Part shown: one piece after another, positions 1 to 27,100 of the stretch
Numbering within the stretch: position 1 is the stretch's first letter
Layout: every line of letters starts with the position of its first letter
Source: Paroedura picta
Lineage: Eukaryota; Chordata; Lepidosauria; Squamata; Gekkonidae
Length of the DNA stretch: 64,000 nt
Assembly: GCF_049243985.1 (NCBI RefSeq)
Contig: NC_135376.1
Coordinates: forward strand, 46,419,001-46,483,000
Direction: 5' to 3'
Notes under the pieces: generated by a model
Databases searched by the model: none
What the model was told of the DNA's origin: nothing
Seen by the model: the letters and a program-made list of their open reading frames with translations, nothing else
Program-made: the position numbers and the translations under genes

Positions 1-1740
1 CATAAGCCAGAGGTTTCTATGCATTCAGGCTGTGCAGACAACTCTGTGATTGCTTGGAAAGAAGGCCAGTGTACTCATGCCCACGGCCTCCCCTGTATGT
101 TCAGTCAATGTATGGAAAAATAACAAATAAAGGGTGACATGGGATTGAACACTGAGAAATCTTTAATGTCTTTCTCTTTATCAAGGATCCTACATCTATC
201 ATGCCAGTAGGGTGGACCCAGAAGCAAAATATTTTAGCTTGAGAATTAAGTCTAAAAATTCAAGAAATAAAATACTGATAGTTGAATTCATCTGCACCTG
301 TTTAGTAGCTGGTTCATCTTTCCCCCTCAATTATTCCACTGTATGCAAGAGGATTTTCCTTCCAGCCTTCCTAAACACTTTGAGCACTGCTTTGTTCTCA
401 ATAAAATGACTGTGTGTGGTGCAGCTTGCTGCAGGACAAGGTTTTACTTTACTGGCTCGATTTTTAAAGTCTGATTAACTGACTAGACCAGTTCCATAGT
501 CCAAAGAACAGTGAAATTATGTAACTAGATGAGATGCTGGACTGGAGAGTCACAATCTGATTTCCAGAGGGCTTTGATTTCCTTTAAAAGCAAATGGGGA
601 TGCAGAGAGAAGAAGGGCAATGTGTATCAGCTTCCCTCTCTGACGCCACCTGCTCCCCCATCCACTAATCACCTCCCCCCCCAGTCTGCCGTTGTGGTTG
701 TTAGAGCAGTGTGAGAAAACAGCATTTCAGGACTGGGACACTTTAAGAAGCAGTCTGTTTTCATTGAGTTTTGATTCAGAACCAAAATACTATTATTATG
801 ATATAGTGAAATCACCAATTATAAACTATTTTTAGTTTTAATGATTTCTGTAATTGCACTAATCCACATTTTATTCTACTGCCCTAATCAAGCAAGGACC
901 ATGTGCAGAAACTGGTGTCTGTAGACTGCCTATTCAAAATGTAGTCAGGGCTGCACATGAAGCTGCCAGAGTTGGTGTATTGAGCACTAAGCAAATTATC
1001 AGTACAGTAAACTAATAGCAGCCTCATATCCTCCCCATCCAGATCTAACAAACAGGGGAAGGGAGGGGCTGTCAAAGTTGATAGTGCTAAAATTAATCAA
1101 GGAGCATAAGGCTAGCAGGGTGGTGGGATCCTTCATCCCCACCCTACCCAGCCCAGCCTCCAGGTCTCATCCCTTGATGTGGTCTCAAAGTACTGAGTGA
1201 ATTCAGGCTCATACGCCACCTGACATACTCTGGGTCTCCTCAGTTAATGATGCCATTTCCTCTGCAATCCTGAGTTCTGCTCTGGGTGCTAAGCATCATT
1301 CAACCAGGTTGTCTAGGGCCTGTGGTACAGAGATATTGAGGGTTAAATGGCTCCTGCCAAGCCAATCTAGGAATTTTTGCCTCCTAGGCTTCAAGTTTCA
1401 GGGAGCAAGTTTCTATGCACTTCTGAAGGTGGCGTCTACATCCTTTCCCCAAAGTGTATTACTGAGAGAACTTGTTTGCAGCCATCCACTGATTGCAGAT
1501 ATATGTTTAAACACATTTTATTTGGAATAAACCTGTGCATTTATGAACTGGAACCCTAGCAGCATAAGGAAGAATGAGAGACTGAAGCTAGCATTCTAAG
1601 GAATCCGAAACACAGCCAAATCAAGTACAGATTTATGCTTAGTATACCAATGCATGGCTCTTTGCAGTTTTTACGATGCTCTAAAGATGTGGACCCAGAT
1701 GTTAACATTACATTAACTTTTTTACTGTAGTAACTATATC
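1..1740. other. No gene recognised; presumed PCGF6 intron 9
   Basis: AT-rich sequence with no convincing exon on either strand. The terminal PCGF6 coding exon was looked for here and not found. If the gene continues leftward, this is intronic. Confidence 0.5.
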
Positions 1741-1742
1741 TT

Positions 1743-2622
1743 ACCCACCCTGGCAAGGACGAAACTTATCATCACGTCCCAGGCAAGGAACTTAGGTGTG
1801 ACCATTGACACCTTCCTGACTTTGGAGATGCAGGTCAAGAAAGTAGCCAGCCAGGCGTTTTTCCACCTTCGCCAGGCCCGACTACTAGCGCCCCTACCTG
1901 TCCCCTGAACACTTAGCCACAGTGATCCATGCAACGGTCACCTCCAGAATAGATTTCTGTAACTCACTCTACGCGGGCCTTCCCTTGTCCTTGATCCGGA
2001 AACTCAAGCTAGTGCAAAACGCAGCTGCTAGGGTCCTCACCGGCACACCTTGGAGGGCACACATCCAGCCAGTGCTGAGGCAGCTGCACTGGTTGCCAAT
2101 TGCTGTCCGGATCCGGTTCAAGGTTTTGGTTTTAACCTTCAAGGCTTTATGCAAGTTGGGACCCACATACCTGAGGGACCACCTATCGCCCTAAGCCCCC
2201 CTCAGGGCTTTGTGCCCTGCGGGTGAAAATATGCTGGTCGTTCCCGGCCCTAGGGAAGCACGCCTGGCCTCGGCCAGGGCCAGGGCCTTTTCGGTCCTGG
2301 CCCCGACCTGGTGGAATGAGCTCTCGGGAGAGCTGCGGACCCTGCTAGATCTTTCAACATTCCGCAGGGCCTACAAAACGGAGCTCTTCCACCAGGTTTA
2401 TGGTTGAGGCCGGGGCTGGTAAGATAGATCAACCAACCCCCCCGGATTTGGGACCTGAACATCATCAGGACCTCCTCTCCACCCGCCAGTAGTGGGAGGG
2501 GGGAAGTTGAGTTTGTCGATCTCTGCCATGTTGGTAATGTTTTATGTCTTTTAATGGGGTTTTAATGGGGATTTTAGGACACTGTAACCTGCCACGAGCC
2601 GTAAGGGAATGGCGGGAAACAA

Positions 2623-2690
<68 letters not shown>

Positions 2691-2700
2691 TGTTTGACTC
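1743..2700 (+). mobile_element. L2/CR1-group LINE, 3' end of ORF2 plus tail
   Basis: The frame at 1922-2194 encodes the end of a non-LTR reverse transcriptase protein, with blocks typical of L2-like elements ([42 protein letters not shown]). The same element supplies the frame at about 2210-2407. A slip between frames occurs near 1895, so the copy is defective. It ends in an (AAT)n tract at about 2626-2691, plausibly the microsatellite tail of the element. It lies in PCGF6 intron 9 in the opposite orientation to the gene. Confidence 0.85.
2626..2691 (+). repeat. (AAT)n microsatellite
   Basis: About 22 units of the trinucleotide AAT, nearly perfect, directly after the LINE 3' end. Confidence 0.95.
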
Positions 2701-2926
2701 AAATTGAAAGTAAAACTCTTAGGACAACACTAAATAGAAACCTTAATCCAAGAGAACCACACAAATGTATTAGCTGTCACTGTGAAATGTCCCTAGCAGC
2801 ATACATGATATAATTATGCAAAGTGGCCAGCTACAAAAATGTCACTAGCAGTTATTAAACTTTTGTTAATAAAAGACACTTTTGGTAATAGCCTCATCTT
2901 CCCTCAAAGTCTTGGCATCAACTTAC

Positions 2927-18895
<15,969 letters not shown>

Positions 18896-19082
18896 GCCCC
18901 TGAAAAGAGCAAACGCGCAGGCCGCTTCGACCAGCAAGTGAAAAAACACCTTGAAAACGTTGCTTTCTACCCAAAATATCCCCCCTCCCAGTTCTTCAAA
19001 AGCCTCTCCAAACAACATAAACGTGAGCTGTAACCGCATGCGCAGAATCTGTTAGCGCGCGCAAGCCTAAAAAACCCTCAAG

Positions 19083-19101
19083 GCATTCTGGGAAATTGAG
19101 T
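19083..19101 (-). promoter_or_regulatory. ZNF143/THAP11-like motif upstream of PCGF6
   Basis: The minus strand reads ACTCAATTTCCCAGAATGC, close to the extended ZNF143 (Staf)/THAP11 element ACTACAATTCCCAGAATGC. It lies about 190 bp upstream of the PCGF6 ATG, a typical position for this factor at housekeeping promoters. Binding itself is inferred. Confidence 0.6.
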
Positions 19102-19457
19102 TTTTTGAGGCGGGTTAAGAGGAAAATTAAACCATTCTCAGAGCAATAACCATTTCAACACCTACAATCTGGACAGAAAGTGCCTTAGAGGCGATTTTCG
19201 ATTTCTGGTATCAATACATGCAATGCTCTATAATGGCTTTGGTTTATGTCCAATTTGAAGGCGATTAATCTGCATGCAACAAGTGTAACTCCTCTGCCAG
19301 TGAAAGAGCCAGTAAAGGCTGTTAGAACATCCTGACTGCCGCTCAAGTGTCAGACAATGAAAATCTGAATGGTCGATTAAACATAAGATTTGTTGTGTAA
19401 TTTTGTGTCCATATTCTGATGTCTGTTTATGTTATAGGGAGGAAAAGTGGCCGGCTG

Positions 19458-19507
19458 ACTGACCAGCTAGCAACAACCAACAACTGACCAGCTAGCAACA
19501 ACCAACA
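19458..19507 (+). repeat. 25-bp exact tandem duplication
   Basis: The unit beginning actgaccagctagcaacaac occurs twice back to back with no mismatch. Confidence 0.9.
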
Positions 19508-19660
19508 ATTTTATAAGAATTGATGGCCAGTAGTAATTTTATTTATTGACTGCTTCCTGCGATGCAAGGTAGATTACAGTCAATATGAGTACTCATTATA
19601 AGTTATAGAGAAATGATATCTTAAGATTGACAACCTTGTCCTATTTATGCTTATTTAGAC

Positions 19661-19795
19661 CAGCTTCCAGGTGGGGCCTGGAGATCTCCAACTCCAGACC
19701 AACAGAGTCCAGTTCCCCTAGATAAAACGGCTGCTTTGGAGGGTGGACTCCATGGCCTTTCATCTCGTTGAGATCCCACCCCATACCCTTTTGTA
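19661..19795 (+). repeat. Unclassified interspersed repeat, copy A
   Basis: It shares a pattern with the two-unit block at 39.46-39.70 kb on the other strand: aggtggggcctggagatctc, then a 'cccctagataaaacggctgc' part, then ggagggtggactccatggc. No tRNA head, inverted repeats or coding capacity were seen. Confidence 0.55.
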
Positions 19796-20408
19796 CCTTA
19801 AATTCTGTACCCACTAAAATAAATCAATAAATCGTGAGGCAAGACTATTAAGTGAAATTCTAAGTACTCCTGTGTGGAAGCAATCAGTCCTTTGCACGCT
19901 AGCCAATGAACCCAAAGAGACCTAAAGCACTGAACGATCCTTTCTAGAAAGTAAACCTTGTTAACAGCGGGACATAGTTGCGAGTACCTGCTTAGGGCGG
20001 CGCTCTGAGTGGGCTGTCAGTTGGCGTACTAAAATACCCACTTTCGAGATTCAGAATTCCTATCAATGACACTTAAGAATTCTGATGACAACGGTATGGT
20101 AAAACCTCTCATTTCATAATGACACGATATGAGTACTTTAACAAGGCAGGGACTGAGGTCTGCCTGAAGCCTTCGATCCCACTCACATCTGTTTACGCGA
20201 AAGGAAGAGCCATTTAAATCAATAAATTTTCTTTAATGCAACGCATTTGGTTCTAAGGAAGAAGGCTTGCTTTCACAAGAACCAGAATGCATTCAACCAT
20301 AACCCGAAGGCCTTTAAATTTTCTCTAAAATCATGGACTTAAAAAACTTACCCAATGCTTATGCTGTCAACGCTCAGCAATTTTGCAACAACTGTTTTCC
20401 CGGGAGCA

Positions 20409-20417
20409 ACCGGAAAT
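20409..20417 (+). promoter_or_regulatory. ETS-family-like site upstream of TAF5
   Basis: ACCGGAAAT matches the core CCGGAA used by ETS/GABP factors. It is about 120 bp upstream of the TAF5 ATG in a CpG-rich promoter. A single short motif, so occupancy is inferred. Confidence 0.4.
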
Positions 20418-20439
20418 ACCGTAAAGCATGAGCCAGACT

Positions 20440-21130
20440 GTCGCTAATCGTCCTGGGCTTCACTTCGAGGGCCAGTGCCCTCACTGTCGTAAACCCGCGG
20501 GCTGCCTGAGTAAGAGGCGAGGCCGTTGACGTCCGGTATGGCGGCTCTGCCGGAGGAACCCGCCGAGGCGGTAACGGTGAAGCCAGACCCCGACGGGGCC
20601 GCCCCGCCGCCTCCCGCCCAGTCCCCGGCGAATTCCGCGCCCGCCCCTCCTCCCCCCCCGGCAGCCGCTGCGGCTCCCCTCGCGGACGGGGAGGCTGTGG
20701 GGGGCCCCGCTGACTCGAAGCCCCCGGCGGTCCCCGCCGCCCCACCGGCCGCCTCCCAGCTGCCCACCGACCGGCAGACGCTGCTGGCGGTGCTGCAGTT
20801 CCTGCGGCGGAGCAACCTCCGCGAGTCCGAAGAAATTCTCCGCCGAGAAGCCCGGCTGCTCAACGATGAGGTCGCGGCTGAGCTCAGCCCCTCGGCGCCC
20901 GGCGGGCAGGCGACTCACGGCGCGGAAGGGCAGGAGCCCAGCCTCGGGGTCGCTGGCTCCGGGCCCGGGGAAGTGCTGCTCAGCTCCGTCACTTTTGGAC
21001 AGGCTGGCGCGGCCGTCGCTCCCGCGGCTGCCCCGGCCCCTCCTGCGGTGCCCCTGGCACCCCCCGCGAAAGGTGAGAAGGCGCGCGGACCCCCCCCCCC
21101 CCCCAGAGTCCCGGCCACTTTACCTGTAGG
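20440..21130. promoter_or_regulatory. CpG-island-like region over TAF5 exon 1
   Basis: A GC- and CpG-rich stretch covers the TAF5 5' UTR, coding exon 1 and the start of intron 1. It contrasts with the AT-rich flanks, as expected of a housekeeping promoter. Confidence 0.7.
20538..21072 (+). CDS. TAF5: TAF5 exon 1: low-complexity N-terminus and LisH
   Basis: Encodes residues 1-178. The first 75 are mostly proline and alanine, unlike the Gly/Asn-rich segment of the human protein. The LisH motif follows (RQTLLAVLQFLRRSNLRESE). The last 70 residues are again Pro/Ala/Gly-rich. The donor is gtgaga, phase 1. The block is lineage-variable, but the flanking start and LisH are conserved. Confidence 0.94.
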
Positions 21131-24100
21131 CAACTCTGCCCAGTTGCTGTGCCAGGGGAGGCGGCAAAGTTAATATTTGTCACACTCATCACGGGAACAG
21201 CAAACTGCATTGGGTTGGCAGTAGCCTGTTCGTGAGTTACTTTCAAGTTCACATGGTCATGGATCCTGAAATAGAAATTAGATGTTAACTTAGAGCTGTA
21301 TTAATTTTGATGAGAAGGTTCCGCAAAGTTTACAGTTTCTTGTATGGCTTCCCAGTTTTATTTAGACAGCCTCCCAAAGTAGTGTGCAATTTTACAATGA
21401 GCAGCGGCTCAGTAGCAGAGTATATAGTTGGCATGCGGAATGTCTTAGGTTCAGTCTCTCATATCTCCAGTTAAACACTCAGATTAAGAAGCCCCTTTTT
21501 CTTCACGAGGCTTTGAAGAACTGCTGATAGGCTGCAGTAGATAAACTTCTTATTTATTTATTACATTTATATACTGCCCTCCCCGAAGGCTCAGGGTGGT
21601 TTACATCAGAGATAACTGTACAAATAACTCAGTACACATTAACATAATAACTAACATTATGAACAATAGAACATTGGGAAGAACAATAACACAACGCTTA
21701 CTGATGGCCCAGTGGGTTGGGTGAGCCTGCAATGCTGGTTGGAGGAGGGAGGCTGAGGGGGGCCGATCTGAAGCGGTGGTACTAGTCGACCTCAACCAAA
21801 TGCCTGGTGGAGGAGCTCCCTTTTGCAGGCCCTGCAGAATCGTTTGAGCTCCGTCAGGGCCCTGATCTCCTCTGGGAGCTCGTTCCACCAGGTGGGGGCC
21901 AGAATAGATAAAGCTCTGGCCCTGGTTGAGGTGGGCTTCCTTGGGTCAAGGGATCACCAGGAGGTTGGAGCTGGTGGAGTGTAAGGCTCTTTGAGGGGAA
22001 TAGGCAGAGAGGTGATCCCTTAGGTACACTGGACCCAGACCGTGTATGGCCTTAAAGGTGATGACCAAAACCTTAAGCCTGATCCGGAATTCAACTGGAA
22101 GCACAGTTATTGAGATGGATTGGTGGTCTAACTCTGTATGGCAACTTTGTGTGTTCCTGCGTTCACATTGAAATATAAAAATAAGAAGTCCTTTTAAAAA
22201 TGACAACAAAACTTTAAAAGAAGGAAACAGAAATTTGAGGTTCTGTTAATTGTTAGAATTTTAGGGCATGAATGGGAGTGTCTTGCAGGGTGTTTGGCTA
22301 GAGTTGTTACTGTTTTGTTCTACCTGGAGGTGTGCTGAAGATTGCTTGAACTGCTCTTTACTTGGTTACCAGCTTTTAGTCCCACTTGGCTGGGAGAAAG
22401 GTGAGCCACTGAATATTTTAAATAAGTACAAAACAGATAAGAACAACACTATAATAACAGTTTCCAAATATCTATCTAAACTAAGCAGTGTGACTCTTTA
22501 CTACTCATAATTTCTCAGTGTATATCATTAGCACAGAAGAACCTGTAATATTTAATCAGTTAATGAAGGACTGAATACACTGTATTAAGGAATTTCAGTT
22601 GAATAAAAATCTGTTGATAAGTTTTCCAGCATCACCAACAATTTTTGTCACTGTTTTCCTTATGAATTCTGGGCAACTTAGACTCAACTTTACCATGATT
22701 ATATCTAGAATATGATAGCAAATGCTGTGTAAAGGAAATCAGGCTTTAAATCATGAATGTGTTAAGATTGTGCGTGGAGGCGTCCAAATCACCAACAATT
22801 TTTGTCACTGTTTTCCTTATGAATTCTGGGCATCTTAGACTCAACTTTACCATGATTATGTCTAGAATATGACAGCAAATGTTGTGTAAAGCAGAGGTCT
22901 CCAACCCCCGGTCTGCGGCCCGGTACCGGGCCGTTAAGGCCATGGTACCGGGCCGCCAGCGGCCGCGCCTGCCTTCCCCTCCCCCCGCAGCGAGAGGGGG
23001 GGAAGAGGCAGGCGCGGCCGCTGGCACGCCAGCGACACAAACGCGCACGCGCGGAGCCGCCACACATACGTGTTTGCGACCCCTGCTGGCGAAAACGTGC
23101 ATGTGTGGCTGTTCTGCGCATGCGCGTTAGCGCCACCTAGTGGCAAAACGTGCATGCGCGGCAACTGCGCGTGCGCGTTTATGTGCAGCTGCTGTGGCCG
23201 GGCTGCCAGCTCTCTCCCACCCTCGGAGGTGGTCCTCGACTACAAGAAGGTTGGGGACTGCTGGTGTAAAGGAAATCAGGCTTTAAATCATGAATGTGTT
23301 AAGATTGTGCGTGGCGACGTCCAAATCTGCTGTTCCAGGCCAACGCAGTCAGCGCCACACCACAGGGAGAAGGGGAAGTGTGGGTGCCGCTGCGTAACTT
23401 GGCGCACATAAACCTGCATTGGTCTGGAACGGCCACCTGGATTCGGACGCCGCCACACATGACCCTAGTTGTCATCAGTCATCTCTGTCAATGAATTTTA
23501 GTGGGACTTCCAAGTAGACATGTTTATGATTGAAATATTACAATAATACAGAGTACAAACATTATTTGATATGTTGATGCTTTGCAGTTGGTGTCCTCAT
23601 GGAAGATCAACCAGATGTGAGTGCAGTGTTGTCTGCCTATAATCAGCAGGGAGACCCAGCACTCTATGAAGACTATTATAGCGGACTGAAACACTTCATT
23701 GAATGTGCTCTGGACTGTCATCGAGCTGAGCTATCGCAACTTTTTTATCCCCTCTTTGTGCACATGTATTTGGAGCTAGTCTACAATGGGCATGAAAATG
23801 AAGCAAAGTCCTTCTTTGAAAAGTAATATAATTTTATACACGTAATTTCATTTTTGTTTTCTCGTTTTTAGGTAGCTAAATCTGTTGTTGATCTTCAGAT
23901 TTGATATAAAGCTGTGTCATGATCTGGGAGTGGTGTATGTAGCATTTTCCCCTGTGGTTCTTTTTCAAGAGGGGCATCAGGAACATAATATGCTTTCTGA
24001 ATATATATCTTAGGAAGGGAAGGAGAACCAGTAAGTGCCCAGGACATTATATTGTTGAGGATATGACAGATACAATTATGGAAGTATCAGCTATTTTGTA

Positions 24101-27100
24101 TATTATAATAATAAACTTCAGGTACTTATTTATTAAAATATTTATACCATGCCCTTTCCCTTACAGCTCACACATTCTATTTAAACATACAAAATACAAT
24201 GAAACCCCAAATAATCCTCCTCCTCCAGTGCTAAATAGGATTATTTTTAGGCAAATAACTGTTGTGTATATAGACACATTTGCTTTACTTGTAATTCTAT
24301 ACATCTGAAGTATAACTTCAGGTTCATTGTGTTCAGTTCTGATAACACTTTATGTACATTTTTATCTACTTAAACCTTATTTTCTGGACTAAACAATAGA
24401 CAATAGTGCTGTTTTTGTGCTGATAAAGGAGTTTCACTGAAATTATGTATTGTTTCCTATTACAGATTATGTTCTCACCAGCTTTGAAAGGCTAGGGCAG
24501 GAAAGTGCTCACTCTGCCCAGTGCTGGAAAAGTCTCAAGTGTCTTGTGACTTGAGTTCCTTTAGTTTTTGTACTCATACCAAGTGATGCTGTTACAGAAG
24601 GGTTCCTAGCTGGATCCCTTAGCAGCATAGAAAAGTCTCAACTGTTTTCTGTGCTTTCATGCTTTGGTATAAGCAAATGCCTGTGGTACATGCCTACTTA
24701 CTGCTATTTCAAGATGCTCTGAGGAACATATAATTCAAGTTGTTTAGGAGATTGTCATCTTTTAAGTCTCTAAATCCTCCTTCTAGGTTTCATGGGGATC
24801 AGGAGTGTTATTACCAGGATGACTTGCGTGTATTATCGAGTTTAACCAAAAAAGAGCACATGAGAGGGAATGAGACAATGCTGGATTTTCGAACAAGCAA
24901 GTTTGTGCTACGCATTTCCCGTGACTCTTACCAGCTCTTGAAGAGACACCTTCAGGAAAAACAGAACAATCAGATCTGGAATATTGTTCAAGAGCATCTT
25001 TACATTGATATATTTGATGGAATGCCTCGCAGTAAACAACAAATTGATGCTATGGTAGGAAGTCTGGCTGGCGAGGCAAAACGAGAAGCTAACAAAGCAA
25101 AGGTATGATCCAGATAGTTTTACACTCAGTAGGACATAAATAACACCACAGAGTATTTTGTCAGGGATATCTAGGTTGACAGGCCAGTAAGAATTCATGA
25201 TTGCTGTGGTCTCACCACATGGTGCCTTATCCTTGGTGCATGGTAATTTATACTTTAGTTCTAAGCAGAGAAGAATTAATTGAGGAATTATTTGACAGGG
25301 AGAGTCAGAAAACTGTTTTATTGCATAGATCAAATGAAAGGAGATGAGACAGCTTTCTGAGCCCATCGTCATGGATGTTGGATCCTTAATTTTTATCCTG
25401 ATATGAATACCAGTTTGGCCCTTGGCTTTGACCAGTGTAATGCAACTAGTTGATTAACATTATTTGGGATATAGAAATTTAATTTAGTAAGGAGGTTTAG
25501 TAAGAAACATGAAAATTATTTTTAAGCTATTCAGCAACTTCTTGATTCAGTAGAAGGTATTATCTGATTAGTTCTGCATTTCACTACGCCTATTTTTATA
25601 CCATGAAAATTTGTGCTTTATACTTTGGTTTGCAGGTATTTTTTGGCTTATTAAAAGAGCCAGAAATTGAATTACCTCTGGATGATGAAGATGAAGAGGG
25701 GGAAAATGAGGAGGGTAAGCCAAAGAAGAAGAAGCCAAAAAAAGATAGCATGGGATCAAAAAGTAAAAAGCAAGATCCAAATGCACCTCCTCAGAACAGG
25801 TAATTTTTAAAACTAAAAAAGACCAGTTAATGGCTTGGATTCTCTCTAAAATGTCAACGGATAGAAGGATTTTCATCTGTGGAGTGTGACCCCACCTCAA
25901 GGCTGAGATGTTGTCCCGCATGATGGAAAGTTCCTAGGAATAGTTTGGGGGAGGTAAAGGTATGCCAAAGGTATGCCATGGGTATGCCAAAGGTATCCCC
26001 CCTCCACAGAATTTATAGGCAGAATCCAAGATAATATGAGATTATAAACCTATGTCTGGCCTAATCCACTTCAGACCATGTGGGGGAATCACATCACTGA
26101 ATGCTTTTCAATATACAAAGTTCCTTTTGCATAGAAAAGTAGCACATCAGGAAGCAGTCTAGGCTTTAGAGTCCTCTGTGACATCTAGTTTATGTGTGGA
26201 ATTATTTATTTATTTGGTACGGGCGGATGCTCAAGTCACGTTACTCCTTAAATGGGAAGAGATATAGCCCAGACGCAGGTTTATTCACTTCAGTGACAAC
26301 TAGACCATGGTTGAATCAGTTAAAATTATAATGCTTTAGTGTTTGGAAGTTCTAAATTCATTTGGAGAAACAACAGGTTTTAATAAACAGGTTTTATGAG
26401 AAGTGTTTTGGTTTAATAAGAAATCTTATTGAATTTAGTCCCCCCCATGTCACTTGTACATTCATGGCATGAAGGCTTTCTTGCTCTATTTGAAGTATGT
26501 TGTTGTTCATACAGAATCCCCCTTCCTGAGCTAAAGGATTCTGACAAGCTGGATAAAATAATGAATATGAAGGAAGCCACAAAGCGTGTGCGTCTTGGTC
26601 CAGACTGCTTGCCCTCTATCTGTTTCTACACATTCCTTAATGCTTATCAGGTTAGTATACAGCATGGATCATGGGCAATGTTCGCAAAATACTTTTGCAC
26701 TGAGACCGCTGTGGTACTTGCAGGAGAATTAAGACTCATAACTTTTTAAAAGTGAATGTTTCATAAAATACTTGCTTTGCTGGAACTCATAATCCTGCGG
26801 ACAATTTATGTACACATTATAGGTGAGGCTAATCTCATGGAAACCTCTTAAATATCAAAGGAAAACCACTGTAGGGGAAATGATGAACTCAACTAAATTT
26901 TGAAAAAAGGGTTAATTACAACAAAAGCTTCCTGACCTGGATCGCCTAGGCTAGCCTGATCTTAGCGGATCTCAAAAGCTAAGCATGGTTGACACTGGTC
27001 ATTATTTGGATGGGAGACCACCAAAGAATAGCAGGGCAAACCACCAGGACAGCTCTTGTTTTGAAAACCCTACAGCAGGGGTAGTCAAACTGCGGCCCTC

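Larger units (their letters stand above)
18896..20537. promoter_or_regulatory. Divergent PCGF6/TAF5 intergenic region
   Basis: About 1.6 kb separates the two start codons, which point away from each other. Both gene-proximal ends carry promoter-like motifs (described separately), and the TAF5 side is strongly GC-rich. The middle (19.1-20.3 kb) is AT-rich, with an exact 25-bp tandem duplication at 19458-19507 and one copy of an unnamed repeat at 19.66-19.80 kb. No TATA box was identified. Transcription start sites cannot be read from sequence alone. Confidence 0.6.

Noticed and set aside
420-500. Possible terminal PCGF6 exon on the minus strand
   Set aside because: Some resemblance at base level (an actatgg and a tttaaaaatc phrase), but no frame gives the expected ending and no acceptor precedes it.
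2544-2813. Open frame with a poly-isoleucine run
   Set aside because: Produced by the (AAT)n microsatellite after the LINE.
20374-20918. Minus-strand open frames of 120-145 residues over TAF5 exon 1
   Set aside because: High GC removes stops. The compositions are arbitrary and the plus-strand frame is clearly TAF5.
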